The notes under the pieces are model-generated. The model made no database searches. It saw only the letters and a program-made list of their open reading frames with translations, and was not told the origin of the DNA. From Aphis gossypii (taxonomy: Eukaryota; Arthropoda; Insecta; Hemiptera; Aphididae), in assembly GCF_020184175.1 (NCBI RefSeq), contig NW_026083201.1:56874-120873 (forward strand): a DNA stretch of 64,000 nt, written 5' to 3'. Below, piece after piece: positions 1 through 12,100 of the stretch (position 1 is its first letter; each line of letters begins with the position of its first letter). Made by a program: the position numbers and the translations under genes.

Positions 1-1971
1 CGCAAATAGTTTGTACATTCATAGAGAAAAATTGTTTCCTGTTACGAAAAATTTCTGCATCATTACCACCTGGGGATCTAATTTTTATATGGGTACAATC
101 TATAGCTCCAATACATGATGGGAATTTTGCAATATTGAAGAAATCCTGTTTAACTTGACGTATTTCCTCATCAGTTGTTGGAAAATTAATGAAATCTGGT
201 CTAAGTCCTGCTAAGGCTTTTGACACTTCTATTATAATTTTCCCACCAGTAGTTTTATGTATTCCAGCAAAATCTGCACAAGTTGCTATGAAAGACCCAG
301 TTGCATAATACCTCAACGTCATCAACAGTTTTTGACTAGGTGTTACTGCATTATTTCTGAAAATATAAATTAATATAATTATTAAACACTACACTATTTA
401 TTTTTAATTTATATTATAATGTATAAATGTATAAATAATGTATTGATCATCCATTATTTTTACGAATAGTAATTTAATAGTACATTCATTAAATTGTATA
501 CCTAATTGTATTTCAGCCTGCAGTCCTAAATATATTAGAAATCAAATATCTTTAGTTAATTTTTAATTATAAGCTAAAATAGGACAGGCATATTAAATTT
601 GTGAATAATAGTTTACGTACATTTTTCTACAATGTATTCGAAGCAACTAGATACATTTTTAATAATTATTAAAAAATAATTATTTATTTATCTCTAGTAC
701 AATATTTTTATTCTTATGGTTTATCAATTTAGGGAGGAACATATAATATCCATTTATTTAGAATTCCAGACTAAATGTTACTACAAATTGTATTATAAAA
801 TACTTTTTAAATTTACCTTTTCAAACTAGCACTATAAAAGTATATAAAGCACTAAACTTAAAAAAGTTTATATTTATTTATAATTTTTCTGTTCTGATAG
901 ATTTATAAAAACATAAACATTTAATACCAATTTTTGATCATGAACATAATACTAGGTTTAAACAAAATTTTAATATATGCTTACCAAATTGTAGGTACTA
1001 TAGTTTTGGTCAAAAAGGTACATTTTATATTTACTTACACTAATGTGTTTCATGTAATTTTAAAAATCTTACTACTTTTAAAAAATATATATAACAAATT
1101 GGATTTAGATTGTATTTAATTTTAGTTTACCTATCTCATATTTTTCACTTGTTGTTTATCTATTTTTTTTATTTTCTTTATTGGCCGCTTCTTATTAAAT
1201 TTTGTACCCCTTTTCATGCTCTACTATACTATTATTATTTAGTTTAATTTAGTTTCTTGATACGGTTATAAAATACATTTTATTTTACTTTAATTTATCA
1301 TTTATTACTAGTATACTTTTATCTATTTTTTATTTCTTTTTAAGAACTCACTCTCCCAGCACAAGCTCTGCTTTTTAAGAATATTGCAATATTGTTAAAT
1401 TTTTTTAAGTATTGTAAATTTATAATTTACTTATTAATGTATATTAAAACATTTAAAATTTAAATATATAACAATGTGTTATTGTTGCAATAAAGTTATT
1501 ATTATTAAAAAAAAACTTAAATAATAAATAATTTAAATTTGTAATGGAGTAATAAATGTAATACCTATAAATTATAATAATAATTAGAAAAAAAGGGTAC
1601 AACTAATAAGTAATAATTATATAGAAACAGCATACCCTACGCTTTCCCTACAACACTATACTTTTTTTTTTAAAATAGATCAAACCTAAATAATAAACTA
1701 TTTTAATACACACTTACCTACTGGTTTGTGATACGATTTTTGATTCTATTATACGTAAAATAAACTTGACAGTATCTTTGTTCAAACGAAACCTATTCAA
1801 AAACTCATCATCTCTCCATACTTTAAAATGACCAGGTCGTTTGTGAATAATTTTAGCACGCCTAGGGAAAGCTACAAGTTCCGCTAAATGCTCAAAATCA
1901 TCGATTGCTTCATCACTTTCTTCGGTATCGGAATAGTCGTCATCAAAATCCATATAGTCTTGTGCATCCAT
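1..1971 (-). CDS. PIF/Harbinger transposase, 5' part (two exons, runs off left edge)
   Basis: DDE-type nuclease that would cut and paste a Harbinger DNA transposon. Exon 1 is 1718-1971, taking the ATG at 1971 (MDAQDYMDF...), because the longer open frame upstream lacks a good ATG. It is acidic and then carries the conserved RDDEFLNRFRLNKDTV-like HARBI1 N-terminal segment. A GTAAGTG donor follows at 1717. Exon 2 is 1-356, with acceptor TTTTCAG, and the splice keeps the frame. Exon 2 reads through SQKLLMTLRYYATGSF and GAIDCTHIKIRSPGG; the latter holds the first catalytic Asp of the HARBI1 family. The rest of the catalytic core lies outside the window. The 1.36-kb intron (357-1717) is AT-rich with nothing else recognised. 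No stop or frameshift is seen, so this copy could be intact. Confidence 0.85.
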
Positions 1972-2164
1972 AGTTAAAAAAAAGTAATATGTAAAATATA
2001 TAATATTATATCGAAAACCATAGACAAGAAAACTGAAAACAAAATTAAATAATTTTGTTCGCGGCACAATGTAGATGGTTTTTTTGAAAAATAATCAAGA
2101 ATGATAATGATATCAAAATAATCACAAAAAAATAAAAATTAACAACCAATCAGATACTTTAACG

Positions 2165-2325
2165 GTTCATCACATTTTGTAACCAGCCGATATCGTTTGG
2201 TAAGCGTAACCGGTAACTAACGGTCAATTACAGAGTAGACCGGAATTTGTAATACTGGTTATTTCATCTTACAGACCGTTAAACACTGATCAGAGTATAA
2301 CCCATGATTGTAATACTGGCCCTAA
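2165..2325. repeat. Probable terminal region of the Harbinger element
   Basis: Read on the minus strand this begins GGCCAGTATTACAATCATGG and contains a second subterminal copy of CCAGTATTACAA about 60 bp in, followed by several CCGTTA/TAACGG words. Repeated subterminal motifs just upstream of the transposase start are what a Harbinger terminus looks like. The partner end lies off the left edge, so neither the TIR nor the 3-bp target duplication can be confirmed. Confidence 0.45.
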
Positions 2326-2329
2326 GTGT

Positions 2330-2700
2330 CCAGTTAATAGATAGGAAGAGACGACGGGACACTGATTCCTTATCTGTGTGTCTCGTGTGAACGCTTCTAT
2401 AAATATCTATATATATTTTTAATCGCCCAATTCTTTACAGACAATAGTCGCCGGCGACAAAGTGTCTAGTGTAAAAGAGCTCTTAATTACGTAAGAAATC
2501 GTGTTCTGGTGACATCGCGTATTTACTATTTATAATTCGTGTTCACACCATCCATTTTTGTTTTGTGTTTGTTATTACTATAGTCAATCAAACTAGCAAA
2601 ATATATTATAATTATTTTCATTACACCAGGACTAAACACCAAGCATTGTTCCGGTTGTCATGCGAGCCACTCCAACCTGTATCTATGTAATTTAGGAATT
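2330..2700. other. GC-richer non-coding stretch, possible promoter or LTR remnant
   Basis: This segment is noticeably less AT-rich than its surroundings. It contains a TATAAATA-like box near 2400 and runs such as CGCCGGCGACAAAG near 2450. No ORF, tRNA or inverted repeat is apparent. It could be a fragment of a retroelement LTR or a real promoter; I cannot decide. Confidence 0.2.
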
Positions 2701-2866
2701 ACCTATAAATGTTATGCTTTATTAAAGCTATATTATAGCTTCTGTTTCTACTGATAATTTAGAACGTGTATTGGGCTCAGTCTTATGTGATTTATTATTA
2801 TATTTAAATATTATTAGTTATTTCATAAACTACAAATTAAACTCTTTAACTGTAATATATATTACA

Positions 2867-3067
2867 CTACTTAATTATCTTTTGAACTTTTGCATAAGAA
2901 TTAAAATCATTTGTTATGTTTTGCCAAGCTTCGTGTTTTTTTAAATTTGTATTAAAATCTTTTCTTGGATCTTCTATGATTGATTTAGATTTATTTAAAC
3001 AATGAAAAAAAATTTCTTTTTCTTCATTGTCCCAATTTGGACAACGTTCTCTTTTTAATTTATTCAT
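2867..3067 (-). CDS. Myb/SANT-like DNA-binding ORF, short
   Basis: A 66-residue ORF starting MNKLKRERCPNWDNEEKEIF, with later AWQNITNDFNS. The Trp of PNW, the acidic DNEEKE stretch and the final AWxxIxxxFN pattern match the Myb/SANT-like domain of the type found in the accessory protein of PIF/Harbinger elements and in NAIF1-like proteins. Only the first two helices plus the third-helix start are present, so it is an exon or a truncated fragment. It lies between two Harbinger-like termini, which fits an accessory ORF. No convincing downstream exon was found. Confidence 0.5.
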   Translation of the reverse strand: MNKLKRERCPNWDNEEKEIFFHCLNKSKSIIEDPRKDFNTNLKKHEAWQNITNDFNSYAKVQKIIK

Positions 3068-3329
3068 AGTATTTAGTGTAATATGAACACTTGATATAAA
3101 TGTATAATATAGGTAAATAAACTTAAATGTATAAAATAAACTATTAATAATAAACGATAAAGAATAACAAACAACAACCTATGAGACGATGAGACGCGAG
3201 TATGAAAAAATTTTTTTTTTTTTTATGTTCAGTAATATTTTGATAACATTTTTTAAATTATCAATAATAATCTATAAATTCATGGAAAAAAACGTCAATT
3301 TAAAAATTAGGCTTTAAACAATTACTTAG

Positions 3330-3468
3330 TTACGGTACCCTAAAATTCTAATTATGCATATGAAAATTAAGTGTTAGCTAAGTACTGGTTAAGTGTCCCG
3401 TAGCTAGGTGACACCTAAGCATTTTTAGGTGACCCTTAACGAACTGACTATGCATACGGCCACATATT
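3330..3468. repeat. Second Harbinger-like terminus
   Basis: Minus-strand reading starts GGCCGTATGCATAGTCAGTT and continues with AAGGGTCACCTAAAAATG and AGGTGTCACCT, a set of short internal inverted repeats typical of a DNA-transposon end. The matching opposite terminus was not found nearby, so this is a one-sided call. It abuts the interspersed repeat that starts at about 3470. Confidence 0.35.
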
Positions 3469-3469
3469 T

Positions 3470-4700
3470 TAGATTCTGAACGAAGTGATGAATGTATTGA
3501 TTTTACAATGATGTATGTTTTTTGTTTTTTGTTTTTTTGTTTTTGTGTCTGTGTACAGCATAACTAGTCGAAATAATGCTTCAATTTCAAACTTCGGGGG
3601 TGGTTTCCGATGGAAAAGTGAATATCCTTGGTGCATTTTAATGGTAAAAAGTTAACATTTTCCAACAGTTTTCAAAAAAATCGAGAAAAACAAAAAAAAA
3701 AATGATGGAAAAACGGCAATTTTTACGCAAAACCAGTTTTCGACCAAATCGATTTTTTTTTGTGGTTGTAATTCAAAAACTAATCACTGAAAGTACTTGA
3801 AATTTTCACCAAATGTTAATGTCAGTGGTATCTGTATGAAGTTACATTTTCAAAAAAATTTGACTTTTTTTGAGTTATTTATAGATCACTGAAATTTTCG
3901 ATTTTTTTGAGAAATTTTTTTTTAAAGTGTCAATAAAAAATTTTTGGATGACCAAAAAGTTTTGAAAATTTAATACAAGGTTCCTTATGAGTTGTTTTTA
4001 TTGTAGCTAAAAAAAATTAAAAATCGGTGTCATAATTTTTTTTTATAAGCATTTATAGTTCAAATTTGTACGAAATCCGTCGAAAACGCGAAAATTTGCA
4101 AAGTAAATTTGAAGTTGAAAAAATCATAAAATTTTTTGTGTTCATAACTAAGGATTAAAATTATAACACTAAGTTTTCCATAAGTTTTCCTTCAAGTAGC
4201 TATAGAGAAAACTCATAACATCATTATAGGAAAAATTTTATGTGCGTTTGAATTTTAAATTTTTACGAAATAGCGGAACGATAACGATTTATCCCAAACG
4301 ATTTTAAATATTTGTTATTATTCAAAAAGTATAAGTCGTAGATACTTGAAAATTTTACCAGTTATTAAGATTCGCGTTTTCTTTACGTGATTTAATTTTT
4401 AAAATATTTTGAATTTTTTTGAGCTATTTATAGACAACTGAAATTTTCAATTTTTCTAAAAAAATATTTTTGAAGTGTCGATAAAATTTTTTTAACTAAT
4501 ACTTGAAAATGTAATACAAAGTTCCTCAAAAGTTATTCTTATAGTGATTAAAAAATTATAAGAATACATAGGCACAATTTTTTTTTATTAGAATTTGAAG
4601 TTCAAATTTTGACGAAAATTCGTCAAAATTATGAATATTTGCATAGTATTTATGAAAGTTTAAAATTCAAAATATTCTATAATGACTACGAGTTTAATGA
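3470..4700 (-). repeat. Interspersed repeat family R, copy 1 (truncated)
   Basis: Begins with AGATTCTGAACGAAGTGATG and runs through AATAATGCTTCAATTTCAAAC and many TTTTGAAAATT words. The same sequence recurs in opposite orientation at 7381-8510 and 37923-39432. This copy lacks the GCGGGCAAGTGxGTACCG terminus. No ORF. The family is non-coding, AT-rich and about 1.5 kb when complete. Confidence 0.8.
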
Positions 4701-5781
4701 AAAATGGTATAGCTCTATGCCATCTTGCTAAAAGCTATGTATTCTAAATAACATATGTAACAAAGAATTAAATAAGAAAATTATTATTCATAAATAAGGT
4801 TAAGATATTTTGTTTTTTTTTTTACTTTGGGTGCTTTAAATAAACTTTTATTTTTTAATCCAATTGATTTTTGTTGTTTGACATCTAAAGCATAACCATT
4901 ATACACCCTGGTACTTAAACAGAACTTAACCATTTTTAATGTTTAGGTAAAAAAAATAAAAAATACAAATTATTTGAAACCTTATCATTGTATACATTGT
5001 CTATTTATAAATTTAATATTTTGATGAATTCAATAATAAATAATCATATGGAAATCATCTATGTCCATGTGTTTAATAGCTAATTATAATAATATATTTG
5101 TTTTTTATTATTGAACCTATTTTAACCAATATCCCCCTAATTCTGTATATATGTTTTAGATCTGATCTTCTAAATCATAAAGTAATAAATTATTTGCAAG
5201 GAATAATAAATCATGTTTAATTCGAAAAACATACATAATTCCTATTATATATAGTATAATATTATTACATGTCTACATGCTATAATTGTAAAATGTAGCT
5301 CTCTAATCGAACGACGTGCTCCTGGTGGCAGAATAACCGTGCGACTTTTGTCGGGCCACTTTATAAACGGGCGGCTCATAGGAGTTTGGTCTCCTTATCT
5401 CTTATCTTCATGGTTTGAACATTATAATCTATACAGTGGTACCAATATGTAATTTAAAATTTTCGAAAATAATGTTATGTTATTATACATTTATAGTTTA
5501 TACATTAAAGGTAGGTACGTGATATTTGAATATTTCACTGACAGTCGCTATGCTCAAATTATTTTTATAGTGTACCTACATTGTGATTATTAAAAATCAA
5601 AATATTTAGTTAATTGTAATGGTATAGACTTATAATATTATATTATATTTAATATAATAACCTATAATACCTCTCATTTCGTCAAGGTATGTTTACTTTT
5701 TAAATTTAAATTTGTTTAATAGTGGTTTCTGGTAATCTGGTTGTGAATGGAATATTAATTGTAGCCTGCATGTGTGATTTT
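4701..5781. other. No gene seen
   Basis: AT-rich non-coding DNA. A GC-richer patch at about 5300-5400 contains ACTTTATAAACGGGCGGC, which could be a TATA-type promoter or an LTR relic, but no transcript structure could be built around it. Confidence 0.4.
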
Positions 5782-6868
5782 TTTATTTTATTATTATTAT
5801 TTTTTTTTCATTGAAATTGTTTTGTCAAAATAAAATATATTTTGGCCAATAAATTATAAATGTCCAACTCCAACTGATGTGATTATGGGCAACTTTACTA
5901 TGGACTAGACATTTCAATGCAATATTGAAATAGCACAATGTATAGGTAAGTATTATTAACAATGTTATACACTTTTCGGTGAGAACTTTATTGGTATACA
6001 TTGAGAGTTACAATTTTTGACACATTTGTCTTTGACTTACTAATTAACATAATTCAACTATATTTTTAGGTCCTATAACCCTGAGGAAGCAGATTTAAAA
6101 AAGTGTTCTTATTTATTGGTGCATGTCTGCATACGTTATGCTGTCTAACATATCTGCCTGCTTCAACCAGAAACTCATTCACAACCAACTAGTCAACGTA
6201 TAATAAGAACAGGTACTATAACATTTTGTAATTTTTATAGGTAGAATTTTTTTTTTTTAATGATCCATGATGAATGTAGGTAGATAGGTAGGATGTAAAA
6301 AAAAAGTAAAACGATTTTTTTTTTTATTTTATTATTATTATTTTTTTTTCATTGAAATTGTTTTGTCAAAATAAAATATATTTTGGCCAATAAATTATAA
6401 ATGTCCAACTCCAACTGATGTGATTATGGGCAACTTTACTATGGACTAGACATTTCAATGCAATAATTGAAATAGCACAATGTATAGGTAAGTATTATTA
6501 ACAATGTTATACACTTTTCGGTGAGAACTTTATTGGTATACATTGAGAGTTACAATTTTTGACACATTTGTCTTTGACTTACTAATTAACATAATTCAAC
6601 TATATTTTTAGGTCCTATAACCCTGAGGAAGCAGATTTAAAAAAGTGTTCTTATTTATTGGTGCATGTCTGCATACGTTATGCTGTCTAACATATCTGCC
6701 TGCTTCAACCAGAAACTCATTCACAACCAACTAGTCAACGTATAATAAGAACAGGTACTATAACATTTTGTAATTTTTATAGGTAGAATTTTTTTTTTTT
6801 TAATGATCCATGATGAATGTAGGTAGATAGGTAGGATGTAAAAAAAAAGTAAAACGATTTTTTTTTTT
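5782..6868. repeat. Direct tandem duplication, two units of about 541 bp
   Basis: The sequence from CATTGAAATTGTTTTGTC at 5809 repeats from 6350, an offset of 541 bp, and the match continues to the GTAAAACGATTTTT at 6306 and 6849. The copies differ by only a few indels, for example CAATATTGAAAT against CAATAATTGAAAT and homopolymer lengths. Each unit contains a short open stretch after TATTTTTAGG that ends at an in-frame TAA. The near identity means a very recent duplication or an assembly artefact. Confidence 0.9.
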
Positions 6869-7094
6869 ATTTATTTATTCAAAACTTATTAGTTGACGGT
6901 CCTCCTCCACCTCCATTTGATTGTCTGGTTTGTTCTACAACAGAATTAGATAATATTTTGTATTTACTATAGTTTTATGAATAGTGTTTATGTGATAGGC
7001 ATATAGTCAAATCAGGCATTTTATTAAATTACATTTTTATATAATTTCACTATCATCACTAATGGTTTTTTTTTTATATAATATATAAATTAAT

Positions 7095-7298
7095 TATAGT
7101 CGGGAGCACGAAAAATGAGCGATGGCCCCCGCGACCCGTTGTTAGTACCCACTGCTGTAGGCATTGGTTCTCAGCATTGTACTATCACGCTGCGCTGTCG
7201 GGCTAACCTAGCCGGATTTAATAGTTTGATAACCACTTTACAAAAACTGCCGCTTGGAACATGACGGGCAGCGCTCATTTTTCGTGCTCCCGACTATA
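7095..7298. mobile_element. MITE with 26-27 bp perfect terminal inverted repeats
   Basis: Left end TATAGTCGGGAGCACGAAAA continues to ATGAGCG; the right end (7272-7298) is its exact reverse complement. The element is about 204 bp, GC-rich inside (GGCCCCCGCGACCCG) and non-coding. The outermost TA may be the target duplication. Superfamily unknown; Tc1/mariner-like by the TA. Confidence 0.85.
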
Positions 7299-7380
7299 GT
7301 ACCTAATAATTAATAGAAAATATCGTTATATTTTTTAATTTCTTAAAATAATTTAACTAAATGTCTAGACTGGTAGTGAA

Positions 7381-8510
7381 ATTGAATAAAAAAAAAAAAA
7401 GCGGTCAAGTGGGTACCGTTCTGCTGTACATTAGAGGGTGGGGTTGACCTCGGACTAGGGTAGGTTAAATTTGAATGCAATGATAGGTATCATTGTATAC
7501 GAAAAACGATTCTGAACGAAGATGATTTGTCAGCCTAGGATATAATTTCCAGTGGTTGGTGAAAAAGGTGGTTTATGTTTTAATGGCCTGAATACAACAA
7601 AATTTAAGTTCTTTTATAATAACTGTAAGCTAAACTTATGAAAAACCTTGTATTAAATTTTCAACTCTTAGCTACTTATACAAACATTTTTATGAAATAT
7701 ACCTACAAAATAATTTGCAAATATTCATGGTTTTGACGAATTTTTGTCAATATTTGAACTTCAAATGCTAATAAAAAAAAATTGTGCCTATGTATTCTTA
7801 TAATTTTTTAATCACTATAATAATAACTTATGAGGAACTTTGCATTAAATTTTCAAGTATTTTGATAGGGCCAAAAAGATTTTATCGACACATAAAAAAA
7901 CAATTTTCAGAAAAATTGAAAATTTCAGTTGTCTATAAATAGCTCAAAAAAATTCAAAATATTTTGAAAATTAAATCACGTAAAGAAAACGCGAATCTTA
8001 ATAACTGGTAAAATTTTCAAGTATCTACGACTTATATTTTTTGAATAATAACAAATATTTAAAATCGTTTGAGGATAAATCGTTATCGTTACGCTATTTC
8101 GTTAAAATTTAAAATTCAAACGCACTTAAAATTTTTCCTATAATGATGCTTCGAGTTTTCTCTATAGATACTTGAAGGTAAACTTATGGAAAACTTAGTG
8201 TTATAATTTTAATCCTTAGTTATGAACACAAAAAATTTTATGATTTTTTCAACTTCAAAATTATTTTGCAAATTTTCGCGTTTTCGACGGATTTCGTACA
8301 AATTTGAACTATAAATGCTTATAAAAAAAAAATATGACACCGAATTTTAATTTTTTTTAGCTTCAATAAAAACAATTCATAAGGAACCTTGTATTAAATT
8401 TTCAAAACTTTTTGGTCGTCCAACAATTTTTTATCGACACTTTAAAAAAAATTTCTCAAAAAAATCGAAAAATCCTATTTTTTTTTTTCTATGAACATCA
8501 GTGATATTCA
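7381..8510 (+). repeat. Interspersed repeat family R, copy 2 (3'-truncated)
   Basis: Starts after an A-run with GCGGTCAAGTGGGTACCGTT and includes CGATTCTGAACGAAGATGAT. It is collinear with the copy at 37923 and inverted relative to 3470. It degenerates near 8480 and lacks the terminal CTTCGTTCAGAATC end. Non-coding. Confidence 0.8.
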
Positions 8511-8679
8511 GAATTTTTTTTGGGAGAGAGGGTGGTTGTTTAGTTACATTACAAAAAAAATCCTTAATAAATACACATTTAATGTTTGGTTGCAAATATT
8601 TGAGTCTGAATGTAAGTTAATAAAGATAATAATAATATTATGGTAATATTTATTGAGCTACAAGTCCATAATATTTTTT

Positions 8680-8735
8680 GACCAGGGGGGCAAGTGCCCT
8701 ATCTTGCCCCCCCCCCCAATGGGCGCCCATGCTTT
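8680..8735. repeat. Fragment of a hAT-like terminus
   Basis: A hairpin of GGGGGGCAAGTGCCC and a poly-C run, followed by GGGCGCCCATG. G/C-rich hairpins of this type sit at the ends of the ZMYM1-type hAT elements in this window (compare 47520-47600). No companion end or ORF, so only a remnant. Confidence 0.35.
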
Positions 8736-8785
8736 CAATTAAATTGCAATATCAATAATTGCACTATCATATACCTATTATTTAA

Positions 8786-9559
8786 TTAACTATAGAGTAA
8801 TTTAATATTTCCTAAAGTTTGAACTCTTCTCTTGCATATTCCACTGATAAAAAAATTAATTGAAGACATTGGTTTGATTATAATTAACAGGAACTTAGTA
8901 TAAATATTATTATATTTAAATATTCGATATGTGCATAGTGATATTTAAGTATTAAAAAAAAACTTACTAATTTGCTCTTACTTCTCTCAGGTCCTTTGTT
9001 GTAGTTTTCTAAAATTTAAAAAATTGTATTATTAAAATAATCATATTCAAATTGCACCTAGTCAGAAAATTGTTTTATTGAATTCAATAATTACCGGCTT
9101 TTCTTCTCGCCACCAGCATATGCCTCTGTGGCCGACGTTGCATATATCACATTCTGATTTAAACAACAAAATACATGTTAATTATTGCTTAATTAATTAA
9201 AATTTAATATCCAATATAATAGGGATACCAACTTTTTTTATGAGAGGCATGACGTGTGGGCTGCAGTCTACAGAGGCCATAGTGTCCCTTATTACACGTT
9301 TTACATTCTTAAAAAAAAAAATTAAATAAATTAGGTATGTGAAATTAATCACATAGCATACTCAATAGGTATACAATATACATACTCGGTTTAGGTTTTT
9401 TAACGTTTTTTGTTTTTTGATTGTCATCTAAAAAAATAAATAAAAATTAACCAGTTTTAAGTTAAATAATACTTTTGCATGCTTACTTGTTTTTGTTTCA
9501 CCCTTATTTATGGGGGCAGCGTTATCTCCATAATAATGATGATGGTTAATAGTTGTCAT
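8786..9559 (-). CDS. Six-exon small gene with two CxxC-x3-H-x3-C exons, function unknown
   Basis: Exons 9487-9559, 9386-9427, 9233-9307, 9095-9153, 8968-9008 and 8786-8843, every intron GT-AG (donors GTAAGC, GTATGT, GTTGGT, GTAATT, GTAAGT). They total 348 nt, one open frame of 115 codons plus TAA, with no internal stop. Exon 1 begins MTTINHHHYYGDNAAP, exon 2 is Lys-rich. Exon 3 carries CKTCNKGHYGLC and exon 4 CDICNVGHRGIC. Both of these begin in the same phase with the same AA|TGT start, so they look like an exon duplication. The final exon has a weak echo, YGICKRR. The spacing is shorter than a retroviral CCHC knuckle (x4, x4). The ATG sits directly after an AG, so an upstream non-coding or coding exon is possible. 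A zinc-binding or nucleic-acid-binding role is inference. Family not recognised. Confidence 0.6.
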
Positions 9560-10879
9560 CTATATAATGCATAAACAACTATATTTAATATATTATTTCA
9601 GAGTTTATATTGTTAATAAATTATAAATAATTTAAGGACCAAAATGTTGAATGATGGTATTGTGTTTAGCATAATATGAATAGAGTTAAGATCATAAAAA
9701 TAAAATAATTAGGATTTATTGACGGGGTAAGGCATAGATAATCAAATAATTAGGTATCTACATAAGATAATAAATATATTTTTAATCTAATCATCTTGAT
9801 GAGATAATACATACATTTATATAAAACTACCTAAATAATGCTTATATAATTAATTTTTATTATAAAATTTATTTAATTTCATGAAAATTACATCAATAAT
9901 TTTTAAATTATTCATAATAAAAATTAATAATAAATTAAATGTGCATTGGGGCATTGATATTTTATATTTTGTAGTTTCATTATTTCATTACTGTACAATC
10001 GTATTTCAGTACCTACATAAAAAAGAGCTGTATAGAAAGAAACATTGATGGGTATTTATTAAAATAAACATTAAACACATTTAAATAATAACTTAATGAT
10101 TGTTTGATACGTGAATAATATTTATAATACCAAAAGAAGTATGTAGAAAATACAGAAAAAAGTAATCTATATAATTTTAAAAGATGACCGTTGTTGTTAT
10201 TTACATATTATACAAAAAAAAGTGTGTATAATGCTTAACAGTGTGTAGTTATCGTGAGTTAATTCAATTGTTGGGCAAGGGATCCCGTACAGGCATCATG
10301 ACATCAGTGACAATGTCACACAGATATATCTTATTGGATAATATTTTGAGATTAAAATTAGTAAAATTAATGAATGGAGTACAAAATACAAATTACTATG
10401 TCTATACTATTTTGAAACATATTTAAATCAGTTGTTTAAATTTTTTGACACTGTGAACTACTTGGAGAACTTTCGATACGTCACAGACCACAATACATTT
10501 TAGACTTTGTTTATTCTCATAGCCAAGAATCAATTTTTTACACATTTTAGAATTTAGGTTATGAATAAATAAAATATAGTGAAATTCCTTATAATGATTC
10601 CTTATTATAGCTTACATATTATAATGTTTGTTATTGTTCAAGATTAAGTAAAAGTTTTACATTTACCAACAATTTAACACAAATTTTTATTATTAAAAAA
10701 AAATGTATATTGTATTATTATTTTTATCAAAAGTAAATTAAAATTATAAAAATACGTTAATGTGATTTTTGGGCTTGTATTTCCTTTACTAATAAAGATA
10801 TTAAATTAATATAATTAATATAAAATTAAAATATTTGTTTAAATTTTGTAGGTTGGTATGATTTGCGGACCATAAGTTG
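9560..10879. other. No gene seen
   Basis: AT-rich DNA with only short chance ORFs. Nothing with splice sites, repeats or motifs that I can support. Confidence 0.5.
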
Positions 10880-10887
10880 GTGGGAAC

Positions 10888-10959
10888 TAGAGTGACTTGA
10901 TAGAGAGAGTGTGGCCATATGAACTGATAAGAAAATTGTCCGCCATTAGTAGGCTAATA
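10888..10959. repeat. P-element terminal inverted repeat, left
   Basis: TAGAGTGACTTGATA followed, after a diverged middle, by ATTAGTAGGCTAATA. The same two blocks in the same order occur at the right end (15057-15142, reverse complement), so the inverted repeat extends about 75-85 bp but is imperfect in the centre. Confidence 0.85.
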
Positions 10960-12100
10960 AATGAATGGCTCATACTTGATATAATAGGATATCGTATTTT
11001 GTAGATTGTTTTTTAATACTTAAATGGTTTAACGTTTACTAATAAGAATAAATACTTACTCATAAACTACTATAGTAAGTTATAGGATACTAATACCACT
11101 ATTATTTATAATAATAATATATAGGTATATTATTTATTCTAAAATAGTTATACATGATATAATGATACTTTTTTTTTTTTTATTAATCTTATATAAAACA
11201 TTGGCTACCCAGGCCATTAGTTTGACATTAACTTAAAATTAGTGTACAGAATTGTGATTACATTATGATATTTTGTTGCTTAAATTAAGTAATGTAGTTG
11301 TATTTCTTTTATAAATTATATGATGTAATATTGTGAAATTATTTGTTATTCATAATTATTATTACTGCATACAATTGAATGTGTTTGAATTAACAATAGT
11401 TTCAGTACCTAGTGACAGTTGTACTACGTGCTCTGATATCTTATATATTAAATATAATACATATAGGTACCCATGTAGATCCTGATAACCAAATGTTATA
11501 TGGGTACTATTTTTTAATATGCTCATACGTGGCATGCTAGAGTTGGATATTTAAAACTCTGGAGTTGATCCGCTAAAAATAAATAAAAACAATTGTTTAA
11601 ATACCATTTCAAACAATATAATATTTTGTAGATTATAAATTATTATCTATTAAATGCATCTTAGTATATGGATTACTTATAGTTAAATATCACAGCTGAG
11701 AAAATAGTGTAAAATAGAAAAGCAGAGTATAATAATCTTTAAACTAATTTGTAAATTGTGCTTATACCCATGCATAATGATGTTAAAGCATTTAAATGCA
11801 ATTGCAAAATGGAAGCCTGAAAAGTAGATATATTTTTTGTAAGCATGATTTTTATTATTAAGAATGCATAATTATTTTACAAAATGAAAATATATAAATT
11901 ATTATAAGCAGTATAGAAAATCATGTTTTAAATGAGAATATAAAATAAAGTAAATGATATACATAAAATATAAAATTATAAAGTAAGGCTGCATACTCAA
12001 TTCCATTAAAAAGCTGTATAAATTTAAATTGTATACATAAAAAAATTAAAAATTAAAGCAGAATAATAAAGCAAAAATAATTAATTAAAACTTGACATTA

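Noticed and set aside
934..1119. 61-residue ORF on the plus strand
   Set aside because: Lies in the Harbinger intron, hydrophobic AT-rich composition, no motif or splice partner.
10241..10426. 61-residue ORF
   Set aside because: No family signal and no gene structure around it.
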